DNA of 64,000 bases from Macrostomum hystrix. Taxonomy: Eukaryota; Platyhelminthes; Macrostomidae. How positions within the stretch are numbered: the first letter of the stretch is position 1; each line of letters begins with the position of its first letter. The stretch lies in contig CATNEN010000003.1 in the NCBI GenBank assembly GCA_950097015.1, positions 8,292,501 to 8,356,500 of the forward strand. The letters run 5' to 3'. The notes below the pieces were generated by a model. The model did no database searches. It was not told the DNA's origin and saw only the letters and a program-made list of their open reading frames with translations. This document shows, piece by piece, positions 11,957 through 24,700 of this stretch. The translations under genes and the position numbers were made by a program.

Positions 11957-14154
11957 ATGTCAGAGAGACAATCCAAACATCAACAGCAGCAGCATCAGCA
12001 TCAAAATGAGCCATTTATGTCCAAGTCAATGACAATAGCCTCAGTTGTGGCGGCCTATTGGATAGTGTCTATTTCCTTGGTGTTTGTCAACAAGTATCTA
12101 CTTAGTAGCCAGACATTAAAATTAGATGCTCCATATTTTGTTACTTGGTTTCAGTGTCTGGTTTCTTTGCTGCTTTGTGGTGTTCTCAGAGGCTTCTCAC
12201 TTGCTGCGCCAAATCTTATTGCATTTCCATCTATTAGGGTGAGAAGAATATTATTTTTAACCCAATCACTGACACTATTACTACATTCACCATATTACAA
12301 ACAGACTTACTTCATCCATCATAATGCAGGCACTCCCTCATCATTGGGTAACACTGGACCCGCAGTCAGCAATGTAGCAATTCTGCCCATTCTGACGCCT
12401 AAACACACACGCACACAGATACTGTATGCAGGTACACACTCACTCAGGTGTGTACATCTGCCCTGACTTTCTCATCGTCAGGCAGTGAACACTCTCAATG
12501 TGCCTTGGAGGTTGGCCCTTAAGAGCGTAAATTGCGCAACAAGCCCCCAAGTCTTCTCTCCGCGACTGCCTATTAACTAATTAATTAGTTAATTACTTAA
12601 TTAACTAATTAATTGCCTCATCAATTAATACAAACAGACTGTTAATTCAACATATGTCAGCCACGTACAATAATTGTTTCTCTAAATAAAAATTGTCAAT
12701 TTATTTTTCAATCGTCTAGATTGATCCCCGAGTGTGTCGCGATGTGGCTCCTCTCTCGCTTGTATTTGTTGGCATGATCACCTTTAATAATCTCTGCCTG
12801 AAGGATGTCGGCATTAGTTTCTACTATGCTGGTCGTTCGTTTACCACGGTATTCAATGCACTACTGTCCTACGTTATTTTGGGACAGACCACTTCATTTC
12901 GAGCTGGTATCTGCTGCGCATTCATTGTTGTGGGATTTCTGCTCGGTGTTGATCAGGAAAAAGTGTCCGGTTAGTAACAAGTTTTGTTGTTCTTCGTTGT
13001 CACTTTTAACTCAATGCTAGACAGTTAGCTAACCTGTTATAATTAGTAAACTATTTAAACATGAATCCCATTGGGTCTATTCTAATAATCCAATGTGTTT
13101 ATTTTGATTTCCAGTGTCATTTGGGATCAGATTTGTTATACAGGCATCACATCTGTTCTAACTAGCCTACTAGTTATACAAGCATCACATCTGTTCTAAC
13201 TAGCCTACTAGTTATACAGGCATCACATCTGTTCTAACTAGCCTACTAGTTATACAGGCATCACATCTTTTCTAACTAGCTTACTAGTTAGACAAGTATC
13301 ACGCATGGTCTAATTAGCCTACTTGTTAGACAGGCTTCACACCTGTTCTAACTAGCCTACTAGTTAGACGGGCATCACACATGTTCTGATTAGCCTACTA
13401 ATTAGACGGGCATCACACATGGTCTAATTAGCCTACTAGTTAGACGGGCATCACACATGGTCTAATTAGCCTACTTGTTAAGCTGTTAATTATCCAATTC
13501 AAGAAAGTGATAAATTAAGCAGTGAAATTATTTTGCCTCATTAACCTAGGCTCATTATCCGTATCTGGTGTGATCTACGGCCTATTAGCGTCTCTATTTG
13601 TCGCCTTAAATGCAATCTACACTAAAAAGATTCTGCCTACAGTGGACAATAGCGTGTGGAAGCTGACTCTATACAATAATTTCAATGCCAGTTTAGCATT
13701 TCTACCATTATTAGTTCTGAGTGGAGATGCTTGGCATGTGGCTAGATTTCCAGCCATAGGTTTGCCCCACTTCTGGTTAATATTATTCGGCTCGGGTATT
13801 CTCGGCTTTGCGATTGGCTACGTTACGGGATTACAGATCCAGTACACTAGTCCTCTGACGCACAATGTTAGCGGCACTGCCAAGGCGTGCACTCAAACTG
13901 TCCTGGGCTACGTGATTTACGCTGAGGTCAAGACAGCACTATGGTGGCTGAGCAATGTCTTGGTACTATTGTCTTCATTCGGCTACACAATTGTTAAACG
14001 TCAAGAGATGCTGGCTAGTCATCGAGCTGAACTCAACGATAGATTAGCCACAATGACGTCATCATTGAGCAGCCTGGAAGACGGCGGCAAGCTAGGCGAA
14101 TGTGACAAGGTCGACGACGATGATGGCGTCGATGTCAAATTAGGCAAAAAATGA
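11957..14154 (+). CDS. SLC35C1: GDP-fucose transporter (SLC35C1)
   Basis: Imports GDP-L-fucose into the Golgi lumen in exchange for GMP, supplying fucosyltransferases. Exons are 11957-12238, 12720-12969 and 13550-14154 (stop TGA), in phases 0 and 1, giving 378 residues. The protein is a multi-span membrane protein of the nucleotide-sugar transporter family. Conserved stretches shared with SLC35C1 include [33 protein letters not shown] and [14 protein letters not shown], the last being the family's strongest signature. The N-terminal leader is rich in Gln and His. The cytosolic C-terminal tail is acidic with a lysine end and is less conserved. Intron 1 carries a SINE and intron 2 a 38-bp minisatellite. 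The first ATG is chosen because no in-frame ATG precedes it within the likely exon. A tiny upstream ORF (11914-11934) lies just before it if that sequence is transcribed. AATAAA signals occur near 14335. Confidence 0.95.
12328..12570 (-). mobile_element. tRNA-derived SINE copy, 5'-truncated
   Basis: Minus-strand copy of the SINE family best seen at 16108-16430. It shares the body blocks AGTGTACACTGCC-like, GAAAGTCAGGGCAGATGTAC and GCGTAAATTGC-like (complement) and the tail near 12340. The tRNA-like head with the A and B boxes is missing at the right end. It lies in SLC35C1 intron 1 (12239-12719), opposite to the gene. AT-rich self-complementary sequence (TTAATTAACTAATTAATTG) follows it. Confidence 0.8.
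13116..13485. repeat. 38-bp minisatellite in SLC35C1 intron 2
   Basis: About nine copies of a 38-bp unit (TAGTTATACAGGCATCACAT plus CTGTTCTAACTAGCCTAC). Later units drift to TTAGACGGGCATCACACATG. The array is preceded by GTCATTTGGGATCAGAT at 13116-13132, the same 17-nt core used in the ZMYND8 intron-2 array about 4 kb away. Confidence 0.9.
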
Positions 14155-15712
14155 GAAGATTTCCGCTTGATAAAATAGCTATGCAGTTATAACGAAAGAA
14201 ATTAAAGTTGCAAATAATAGCAATTTACTATCTTTTTTTATAGTTGTAATTTTTCCAGCTTTTTGGCAATCGAGAATTTTCTACAATACATGCTTAAAAT
14301 AAAAAGAATTCGATTTTCGTAACTCCTGTTCTTTAATAAATAATAAATTCATTTATTTCATTGTTCAATTCAAGACTTGAACAGTAGTTCTTGCATCGTT
14401 CGAGTGTTTCTATCATTCCAATATTTCTCTTTCTGATCTTAGCGATTCCTGGAATCAGATCAATTTGTTGTGATCAAAATTGCACTCCAATTTCCTCTAT
14501 TTATATCAACCATTTTTTCTTTTTAAAAAGTGTACGTTTTATTAGCCTATTAGTTTAGTAACAATACGAATATGATAATAATTAGTTGTCATAAACAGCT
14601 TTACAGATCTGCTCAATGCAGTCAGTTATTACATAGTACTATAGCTTCCATATATTAGCCTAACATTACTACTGTAAGTGTAATGCTGGTGTTTTTTACT
14701 AATTATTTTCAATTGTAGCTTCCAGCACTGCAGCTTTAGTACGATTTGTATTATAGCAAATAATAATATATCCTATTGCTAATTTGCACTCTCAATTAAA
14801 AATTAGCTGTTATCTTAAATGCAGCTGCAAATTATCTTATCATTCGAGTTTTTTGTTAATTATTATTTTTTTTCGCGCCTCTCTTTTTTGTGTCTACGTA
14901 CTTTTATTCTGTTTGATGCACTTTTCGACGTCCTGTGGACAACAAACTGTGTACGCGCATTGTAGCATTTTTTAACAATGATGGACTCTAATGATTTGAG
15001 TTATGGAAAATTTAATGGAATACATTATATATATATGTAAAGGTATATATTTGAAGGTCAGAAAGTAAAGTAAGCAATTTAGAAAATTTTACGGAGGATT
15101 ACGAATTGGAATCTTAGTTCTAAACTGGGAATATAATTTGTAAAGCCAGTTTAAGGAATTTGAAATAATAATTATTATTTATGGAATTTAGGATTTAGGA
15201 TTAGGATTTTTCATGGAATTAGAATTCCCGATTAGGATTTACGATTTAGGATTCTAGGATTTAAAAAATCAGATGGCCATTTTTACTCTGAAAACAGTCG
15301 AGACAGATTCAATATTAAATCGAAAGTAAAAAATGCTGTTAAACAGACTTTTTTCATTCAATATCTAGTTCGTCTTATGTTTGTCAGTTTTTTTCTATAC
15401 TACTGTTCATTTAAAATGCAATTTTAGTTAGATGTCTATTTTCGTTTATATAGTCTATGGTAGAAACTAGTGGGCTGGCCTACCTGTCCTAAAATTATAG
15501 TTGCAGTGACTGTATAAAAAAATCGTCACTAATCTGGTATCCAAATTCCAAACATATAGTCTATGGCCTAATCAGTCGTTTTAATATAATAGAAAATAGA
15601 CGTAGGTGAAGTTTAGGGTTCAATAAAATATCTTTATTTTATCCAATGAAATGGACATATAATGTCGTTCGACCACTTCGCCAGATAACTTCTATGGTTA
15701 TAACTGTTTCAG
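14155..15712. other. Intergenic: SLC35C1 3' flank and ZMYND8 5' flank
   Basis: AT-rich. AATAAA motifs near 14335 are candidate poly(A) signals of SLC35C1. At 15180-15260 there are scattered TTAGGATT motifs. ATATAGTCTATGG occurs twice about 110 bp apart (near 15450 and 15555). An acceptor-like CTGTTTCAG ends at 15712, 47 nt before the chosen ZMYND8 start codon. No other gene is seen. Confidence 0.5.
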
Positions 15713-15759
15713 CCATTTTTGCCCGAGCTCTAATAGAAGCGCCAGGAGTTTACCGAGAC

Positions 15760-18700
15760 ATGTCTGACGAGGTTGTCACCGTTGTTAATAATAGTCCGAT
15801 TATTAATTCGTCTACAACTGCTGCTATTGGTAAGAAGATTGCTAATAGCATGCCTGATGACGAGGCTGCGAATGGTAATAATAGTATAGAGAATGGAGCT
15901 GAAAATGCTGTTAACGCTGAATCAATGGACGAAGACTCAACTACTGATGATGCTGCAGTCAGTGGTAAGTGTTTTGTTTTTAGTTTGTTGGCTTTTTAAC
16001 AATAAAAATACTCCGAGGCAAATAGTTTTTCTGTATCTCCCAACATGTTCAACCGATCGCAAATAGTACGTATAATAATAATAATTGCACGAGGGCTGAG
16101 GGCAATTGCACATCATTTAGTGACACTAGACCCGCAACCAGCGAGGAGGCAATTCTGCCCATTTCGCTGACTCCTGAGCACACAAGCGCACAGATACTGT
16201 ACGCAGGCATACGCTCACACAGGTGTGTACATCTGCCCTGACTTTCTCATCGTCTGGCAGTGTACACTCTCACTGTGCCTTGGAGGTTGGCCTACAAGGG
16301 CGTAAATTGCACGACAAGCCCCCAAGCCTTCTCTCTTCGCGGGTGCGCCCCAAATCAATGTGGCCTCGCCGTGGAATCGAACTTATGGTCCGTGGTGCGA
16401 GAGGCAAACGCGTTAACCGCTCTGCCACCTACTTACTTTAATTTTCCGCTCAACTTCCGATAAAACAACTTCCAGAATCACCTATCATCAGGTGATCTGG
16501 TGACAAAATCCACCAACATATTTTGAATTTTTCTATACATGTCTGCTATTTTATTGTGGATTATTATACTATTAATCCAATATGTATTCGTCGTTTATGC
16601 AAGAGCTATTTTAGTCGTCCGTGTCACCAGGGTCTTTGACAAGAATCGTTGAATATCTCGACGATGTTCATTGACTATGCTGTGGTATTTCTCCAGGAGA
16701 AAACGCGGTGGTCTTTATACTGTTAATAAATTAATCGAATATAATGTGTTCCTCCAGACAATCGCACTGCCATTGAGTCTACACCAGAGCAGTCCGGTGA
16801 TCATTGTTCAACAGTTACCGACAAGGCTGAATTAGCTGACAGCTCTCAGAAGCAAGATAAGACCAAGACTGTAGCCGATAGCGCTAGTACTAATAATAAC
16901 GGGAAAGGTTGCCCAGATACCGCCGAGGTCAAAGGCAAAAATGTGTCCACAGACATGTACACTAATAAAGACAATGGAGCGGACACTAGCCTGCACGAGT
17001 CCGCTGCTGACAGACACGGTTTTAGCGATGCTATAAATGATGAAGACAATCGTCAGCGTCATCATCCCCATGATGTGCCAGCAGATGAAGAACTCGAAGA
17101 GGATGACGCCGAGTCTCCCGAAGGCGCCGATGATGATGATCAGCGCAGTCGAAGCCGCGGTGGAGCTCGCAGGAAACGAACTTCTGGTGTCAGCCTCAAT
17201 GGTACTAATAGCGTGGTTGGTGTTGGTGAGTTAATTACCGTTTATTGAGGCTTTTATATGAGACTCGTGGATCAGAACGTCATTTGTCATTTGGGATCAG
17301 ATAGATGGTAATTGGTCATTTGGGATCAGATAGATGGAAATTGGTCATTTGGGATCAGATAGATGGTCATTGGTCATTTGGGATCAGATAGATGGTCATT
17401 GGTCATTTGGGTTAAAATCGTCATTGTTCATTTGGGATCAGATAGATGGTCATTGGTCATTTGGGATCAGATAGATGGTCATTGGTCATTTGGGATCAGA
17501 TAGATGGTCATTGGTCATTTGGGATCAGATAGATGGTAATTGGTCATTTGGGATCAGATAGATGGTAATTGGTCATTTGGGATCAGATAGATGGTCATTG
17601 GTCATTTGGGATCAGATAGATGGTCATTGGTCATTTGGGATCAGATAGATGGTCATTGGTCATTTCGGATCAGATAGATGGTCATTGGTCATTTGGGTTA
17701 AAATCGTCATTGTTCATTTGGGATCAGATAGATGGTCATTAGTCATTTGGGTTAAAATCGTCATTGATTATTTGGGATCAGATTGTCATTGGTCATATGG
17801 AATCAGATAATAATTTGTCAAACAGGATGATATGGTCATTTTGGATCAAATGGTTATTTGTCAAATAGGATCAGATGGTCATGCTTAATTAAAAAATCAA
17901 TGCCACCCACACGTGCCAGGCAAGCGGCCGAGGCGTAGATCCAAATCTTCACAGCCCGGCACTAACGACGAAGAATCAGCTGACGACGAAAAAGAGAAGG
18001 ATAAAAGTTTTCCTCTATCCCAAAGTGGCTTTAAATCTGATAGCGACAGATTCTGCTGGCGCTGTCATCGCGAATGTCGCATCGGAGGCGGTGGCGGCAT
18101 CCTTCACTGCGCCGCCTGTCAGCGCGTCTTTCATCACCGTTGCGCCCCGACCCTCGGCTCCGCCGCCGCCGCCGGTCCAGTTTCGCCAGCCGGCGGGTCA
18201 CCGGCTGCCAACTCTGCCGCTGTCGACGGTTCGTCGTCCGCATCGTCGTCGGGGACGACATCCGTTGGCCGCATCGTGTGCTCCGACTGCAATCGCGCAC
18301 TAGAACTGGAGACGGCGCTAGCTAGCCGGCCTGATGCCATGGAACGCCTTGGTCATCTGGCCGACGCTCTCGGCATTCTGTGCGACCTGATCGCAGCCCT
18401 GCCCAAATCCGAGCCATTCAGAGAGCCTGTGTCAGCGGACGTAGCGCCAGACTATGCCGTATTCGTCTGCCACCCGACAGATCTATCTAGCCTTAGGTCG
18501 CGAGCCCTTCAACGCAACTTTGCGAGCGTTGACGCATTCTTAGCCGAAGCTAAATGGTTGCTGCATAATTGCATTGTTTATAACGGTTCTCAGGTAAGCG
18601 GGTATAGTTTTAGCTTAATCAAAGATTTGTTTCATTAAAAAATGACTTTGAAAGAAATCTTAAATATAATTAGCTGTAATATTTAAATTTCGTTCTGGAA

Positions 18701-21700
18701 ATTTAGTCCAACAATTTGGAGTTAATTTTATGAGTCTGTTCAAATGTTTTTGGTTTCTATCTTTCTTTCCATTGGTGTACCAATTGAGCTTTCTATCTAG
18801 GAATTGGTGTACCAATTCAGGTTTCCATCTAGGAATTGGTGTACCAATTCAGGTTTCTATTTAGGAATTGGTGTACCAATTCAGGTTTCCATCTAGGAAT
18901 TGGTGTACCAATTCAGGTTTCTATTTAGGAATTGGTGTACCAATTAAGCTTTCTATCTAGGAATTGGTGTACCAATTGAGGTTTCTATTTGGGAATTGGT
19001 GTGCCAATTCAGGTTTCTATTTAGGAATTGGTGCACCAATTGAGGTTTCTATCTAGGAATTGGTGTACCAATTCAGGTTTCTATTTAGGAATTGGTGTAC
19101 CAATTCAGGTTTCTATCTAGGAATTGGTGTACCAATTCAGGTTTCTATTTAGGAATTGGTGTACCAATTCAGGTTTCTATTTAGGAATTGGTGTACCAAT
19201 TCAGGTTTCTATTTAGGAATTGGTGTACTAATTCAGGTTTCCATCTAGGAATTGGTGTACCAATTCAGGTTTCTATTTAGGAATTGGTGTACCAATTCAG
19301 GTTTCTATTTAGGAATTGGTGTACCAATTCAGGTTTCTATTTAGGAATTGGTGTACTAATTCAGGTTTCCATCTAGGAATTGGTGTACCAATTCAGGTTT
19401 CTATTTAGGAATTGGTGTACCAATTAAGCTTTCTATCTAGGAATTGGTGTACCAATTGAGGTTTCTATCTAGGAATTGGTGTGCCAATTCAGGTTTCTAT
19501 TTAGGAATTGGTGTACCAATTCAGGTTTCTATTTAGGAATTGGTGTACCAATTCAGGTTTCTATTTAGGAATTGGTGCACCAATTGAGGTTTCTATCTAG
19601 GAATTGGTGTACCAATTCAGGTTTCTATTTAGGAATTGGTGTACCAATTCAGGTTTCCATCTAGGAATTGGTGTACCAATTCAGGTTTCTATTTAGGAAT
19701 TGGTGTACCAATTAAGCTTTCTATCTAGGAATTGGTGTACCAATTGAGGTTTCTATCTAGGAATTGGTGTGCCAATTCAGGTTTCTATTTAGGAATTGGT
19801 GTACCAATTCAGGTTTCTATTTAGGAATTGGTGCACCAATTGAGGTTTCTATCTAGGAATTGGTGTACCAATTCAGGTTTCTATTTAGGAATTGGTGTAC
19901 CAATTCAGGTTTCTATTTAGGAATTGGTGTACCAATTCAGGTTTCCATCTAGGAATTGGTGTACCAATTCAGGTTTCTATTTAGGAATTGGTGTACCAAT
20001 TAAGCTTTCTATCTAGGAATTGGTGTACCAATTGAGGTTTCTATCTAGGAATGGGTGTGCCAATTCAGGTTTCTATTTAGGAATTGGTGTACCAATTCAG
20101 GTTTCCATCTAGGAATTGGTGTACCAATTCAGGTTTCTATTTAGGAATTGGTGTACCAATTCAGGTTTCTATTTAGGAATTGGTGTACCAATTCAGGTTT
20201 CTATTTAGGAATTGGTGTACCAATTCAGGTTTCCATCTAGGAATTGGTGTACCAATTCAGGTTTCTATTTAGGAATTGGTGTACCAATTAAGCTTTCTAT
20301 CTAGGAATTGGTGTACCAATTGAGGTTTCTATCTAGGAATTGGTGTACCAATTCAGGTTTCTATTTAGGAATTGGTGTACCAATTCAGGTTTCTATTTAG
20401 GAATTGGTGCACCAATTGAGGTTTCTATCTAGGAATTGGTGTACCAATTCAGGTTTCTATTTAGGAATTGGTGTACCAATTCAGGTTTCTATCTAGGAAT
20501 TGGTGTACCAATTCAGGTTTCTATTAGTTCTAAACCTCTCCTGGTTTAGAACTCCGAAGCTTTCACACCAATGTCCAAGAGATCTGAAACTGTTATTAAT
20601 ATCCCAAATCAATCCCATACCATTGCCAGGCGCCCATAACTCTAGCGGCTAAGCAGCTGATGCAGGCTATTAAACGCGAAGCAGCCAGTCTTGAACAATG
20701 CCCAACCTGCTATCTGTACGGAGATCGCAAGTTCGCGTCCCTGTGCCCAACTGCTCACCCGCTGGTTTGGGCCCGACTGCGCCACTGGCCGCAATGGCCT
20801 GGCAAGGTGGTGTCGCGCAGGCAGGACGGCAGTCTAGAGATTGCCTTCTTCGGCACTCACGATCGTGCTGTACTGCCAGCCAGCTGTGTCACATTTCACA
20901 GTCCGGAAAGCGGAGTCCGCGGCGCCGGCGCGGTCGAGGATTCTCAACTGGAGCTGGCACTACGCGAATTGGCAACGCATATAAAAAATCTGCAGGGCAG
21001 GTTGGTTAAATTTTTCTAATTATTTGCTATTTACAATAAAGTACCCTTTTATATAATGAATTTCTTTTCCCATTTTCCCTGTATTGTTTTTTTAACCCGA
21101 TTTGATGCAACAATCTTCAGTTTAATCCCATTTTATCCACAATCTTCAGTTTAATCCCATTTTATTTACAATCTTCAGTTTAATCCCATTTCATTCCACA
21201 ATCTTCAGTTTAATTCCATTTTATCCACAATCTTCAGTTTAATCCCATTTTATTGACAATCTTCAGTTTTATCCCATTTTATTCCACAATCTTCAGTTTA
21301 ATCCCATTTTATTCCACAATCTTCAGTGTAATCCCATTTTATTCCACAATCTTCAGTTTAGTCCCATTTTATTCCACAATCTTCAGTTTAATCTCATTTT
21401 ATTCCACAATCTTCAGTTTAATCCCATTTTATTCCACAATCTTCAGTTTAATCCCATTTTATCCACAATCTTCAGTTTAATTCCATTCTATCCACAATCT
21501 TCAGTTTTATCTCATTTTATTCCACTATCTTCAGTTTAATCCCATTTCATTCCACAATCTTCAGTTTAATCCCATTTTATTCCACAATCTTCAGTTTAAT
21601 CCCATTTTATCCACAATCTTCAGTTTAATTCCATTCTATCCACAATCTTCAGTTTTATCTCATTTTATTCCACTATCTTCAGTTTAATCCCATTTCATTC

Positions 21701-24700
21701 CACAATCTTCAGTTTAATCCCATTTCATTCCACAATCTTCAGTTTAATCCCATTTTATTCCACAATCTTCAGTTTAATCCCATTTTATTCCACAATCTTC
21801 AGTTTAATCCCATTTCATTCCACAATCTTCAGTTTAATCCCATTTTATTCCACAATCTTCAGTTTAATCCCATTTCATTCCACAATATTCAGTTTAATCC
21901 CATTTCATTCCACAATCTTCAGTTTAATCCCATTTCATTCCACAATCTTCAGTTTAATCCCATTTTATTCCACAATATTCAGTTTAATCTCATTTCATTC
22001 CACAATCTTCAGTTTAATCCCATTTTATTCCACAATCTTCAGTTTAATCCCATTTCATTCCACAATCTTCAGTTTAATCCCATTTCATTCCACTATCTTC
22101 AGTTTAATCCCATTTTATCCACAATCTTCAGTTTAATCCCATTTTATTCCACAATCTTCAGTTTAATCCCACTTCATTCCACAATCTTCAGTTTAATCCC
22201 ATTTTATTCCACAATCTTCAGTTTAATCCCATTTTATTCCACAATCTTCAGTTTAATCCCATTTCATTCCACAATCTTCAGTTTAATCCCATTTTATTCC
22301 ACAATCTTCGGTTAAATCTGTTTATCTGAATCCTGCAGTCATCAGTCAAATCCCACTTTATTACTGATTCATTTATTTCTAGCTCGAACTTCTGGCAGTA
22401 ATGTGTTTCATATTTTTCCCCATTATCCTCAAATAATTGGATCCTAGCTTAATTTATCGTGTTTTTATCCTCCTATTTTGTGTCTCATTCCCAGATTTCC
22501 GCTTTAATCAAAACTTCCTTATGTTTAGTTTTATTTTTTACATTTTTATCTACATTTGTCCACTCAGCCACTGTGCATCACAGCTTCGCTTGATTCTAAT
22601 TAAAAAAAACACAGTTTTAGCTTGATCTTTCTCTTTGCCGCAACAGATACGGCGAAGCCCTTCAACTGCCGGCTCCGGACACGCCCTACTCCGACGAACT
22701 AGCCGAACAACTGTTTACCGGCCTTCGACCGAAATCCGGCTCAGCGGGCTCGTCTACCGGTGCCAAACGGCCTCGTAGATCATCTCGAGCATCGATCGGC
22801 ACGGACAATCAGCAGCAGCCACCCGGCAGGCCTAGCAGCCGCGGCGGCGGTGGCAGCGGCTCATCGTTAGTCTTTTCCAACCTGTCGCCAGCTGTTGATG
22901 TGAAATCGAATCATGAGTTGCAGCAGCCACCCTGTGTTGCTACTGTCTCTGCATCTTGCTCTGTTGGCACAGTCGATGGTAAGCTAGTTTTTTTCGATTC
23001 TCTCTCAAATCCTCTCGAGTTGGATCCCAATTTATTTCCAAGATCCTCGCCAGTTTAATCCCATTTTCTATCCAAGATTCTTAAGAGTTGGATCCCAATT
23101 TCTTTCCTAGATCCTCATGAGTTTGATCCCAATTTCTTTCCTAGATCCTCATGAGTTTGATCCCAATTTATTTCCAAGATCCTCGCCAGTTTAATCCCAT
23201 TTTCTATCCAAGATTCTTAAGAGTTTGATCCCAATTTCTTTCCTAGATCCTCATGAGTTTGATCCCAATTTCTTTCCTAGATCCTCATGAGTTTGATCCC
23301 AATTTATTTCCAAGATCCTCGCCAGTTTAATCCCATTTTCTATCCAAGATTCTTAAGAGTTTGATCCCAATTTCTTTCCTAGATCCTCATGAGTTTGATC
23401 CCAATTTCTTTCCTAGATCCTCATGAGTTTGATCCCAATTTATTTCCTAAATCCTCATTAGTTTGATCCCATTTTGTATCCAAGATTCTTAAGAGTTAGA
23501 TCCTAAAATATTTTCTAGATCCGTACGCGTTTGATTCCAATTTATTTCCTCGATCTTCATGGGTTTGATCCCAATAAATATTCACGATCCTCCCTTACTC
23601 AATAGGTGCTCACTCGGAGCCGCAATCTCACGCCAATGCCAGCTCAGCATCGAGTTCAACGGTGCCTAAACAAAGCAACCGAACTGGTTCGAATCCTGCT
23701 ACATCTCCTATGGACAGCATTAGTAACACTGATAATACAAATATTAATCATCATAGTGGCAATGATGCCACTTTGAAAACTGTTCAGACGCCAGTTGAAA
23801 AATTGCCAATCAGTTCTATAAACAACTCGGCTAATGACGGTTAGCTCGCTATTCTTATTTTATAAGTTTTTCCCCTAGTTTATCAATCATATAATTTAGC
23901 TCCCATATAATACCCACAGCTTCAGTTAGTGGCAATGGAACTTCGACTACATCAGTCTCATCTACGACTATAGCACCGGCACCAGCGCCAGCACCAGCGC
24001 CAGCGCCAGCACCAGCAGCCACTGATCCCTGGCTTGAGCAGATGCGTGCTATAGCTGTGAGATCATTCTCTCAAGCATTGGAGCATAGCCTAGCTCAATT
24101 AGCTCGCGGTTGTCAGCCAAATTCGTCTTCTTTGTCAACTTCTCCTACTATTGACCTGCCAATTGAAGCTACTACATTACAGAAGCCGCCTCATTTGCAG
24201 CAGCAGCAGCAGCAGCCAGTTGCAGTCAATTTAGCTGAAGAAATCAATTCTCTAAAGCAGAAGCTTCTCATATTAAACAGGCAGCATGCGGCAGATCGCG
24301 CCAAACTACTGTTCCGTCATCAGCTGCAGATCCACGAGATGGAGCACAATCACCGCCTAGCTATGTGCGAACAGAGAGCAGCTTTTGACATTGAGAAACA
24401 GAAAGTGCTTAGCGACGCTGTGCACTCTTTGGAGTCGGAATTGAAGCGAAAAATAGACGACACAAAGAAGAAGCAATGGTGCGCCTATTGTAGGAAGGAG
24501 GCATTCTTTTATTGCTGCTGGAACACATCCTACTGTGACACAGCCTGCCAGCAGAAGCATTGGCCGCAGCATATGGCAACCTGTACTCAGGCTAGGGCCA
24601 CTGTTGTGCCTCCGGTAGCTGCCGTTAATCCGAATAGTCTCTCTGCCGCAGTGGCCGCCGCCGCTGCCGCTTCATCGTCGGCGGCTTCAACAGTGCAAGG

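Noticed and set aside
15175-15262. TTAGGATT repeats resembling telomeric TTAGGG
   Set aside because: The motifs are irregular and contain ATT in place of GG. They are too few and dispersed for telomeric sequence.
16370-16430. A functional tRNA gene
   Set aside because: The A and B boxes are clear, but the acceptor stem does not close and the sequence continues into the shared SINE body.
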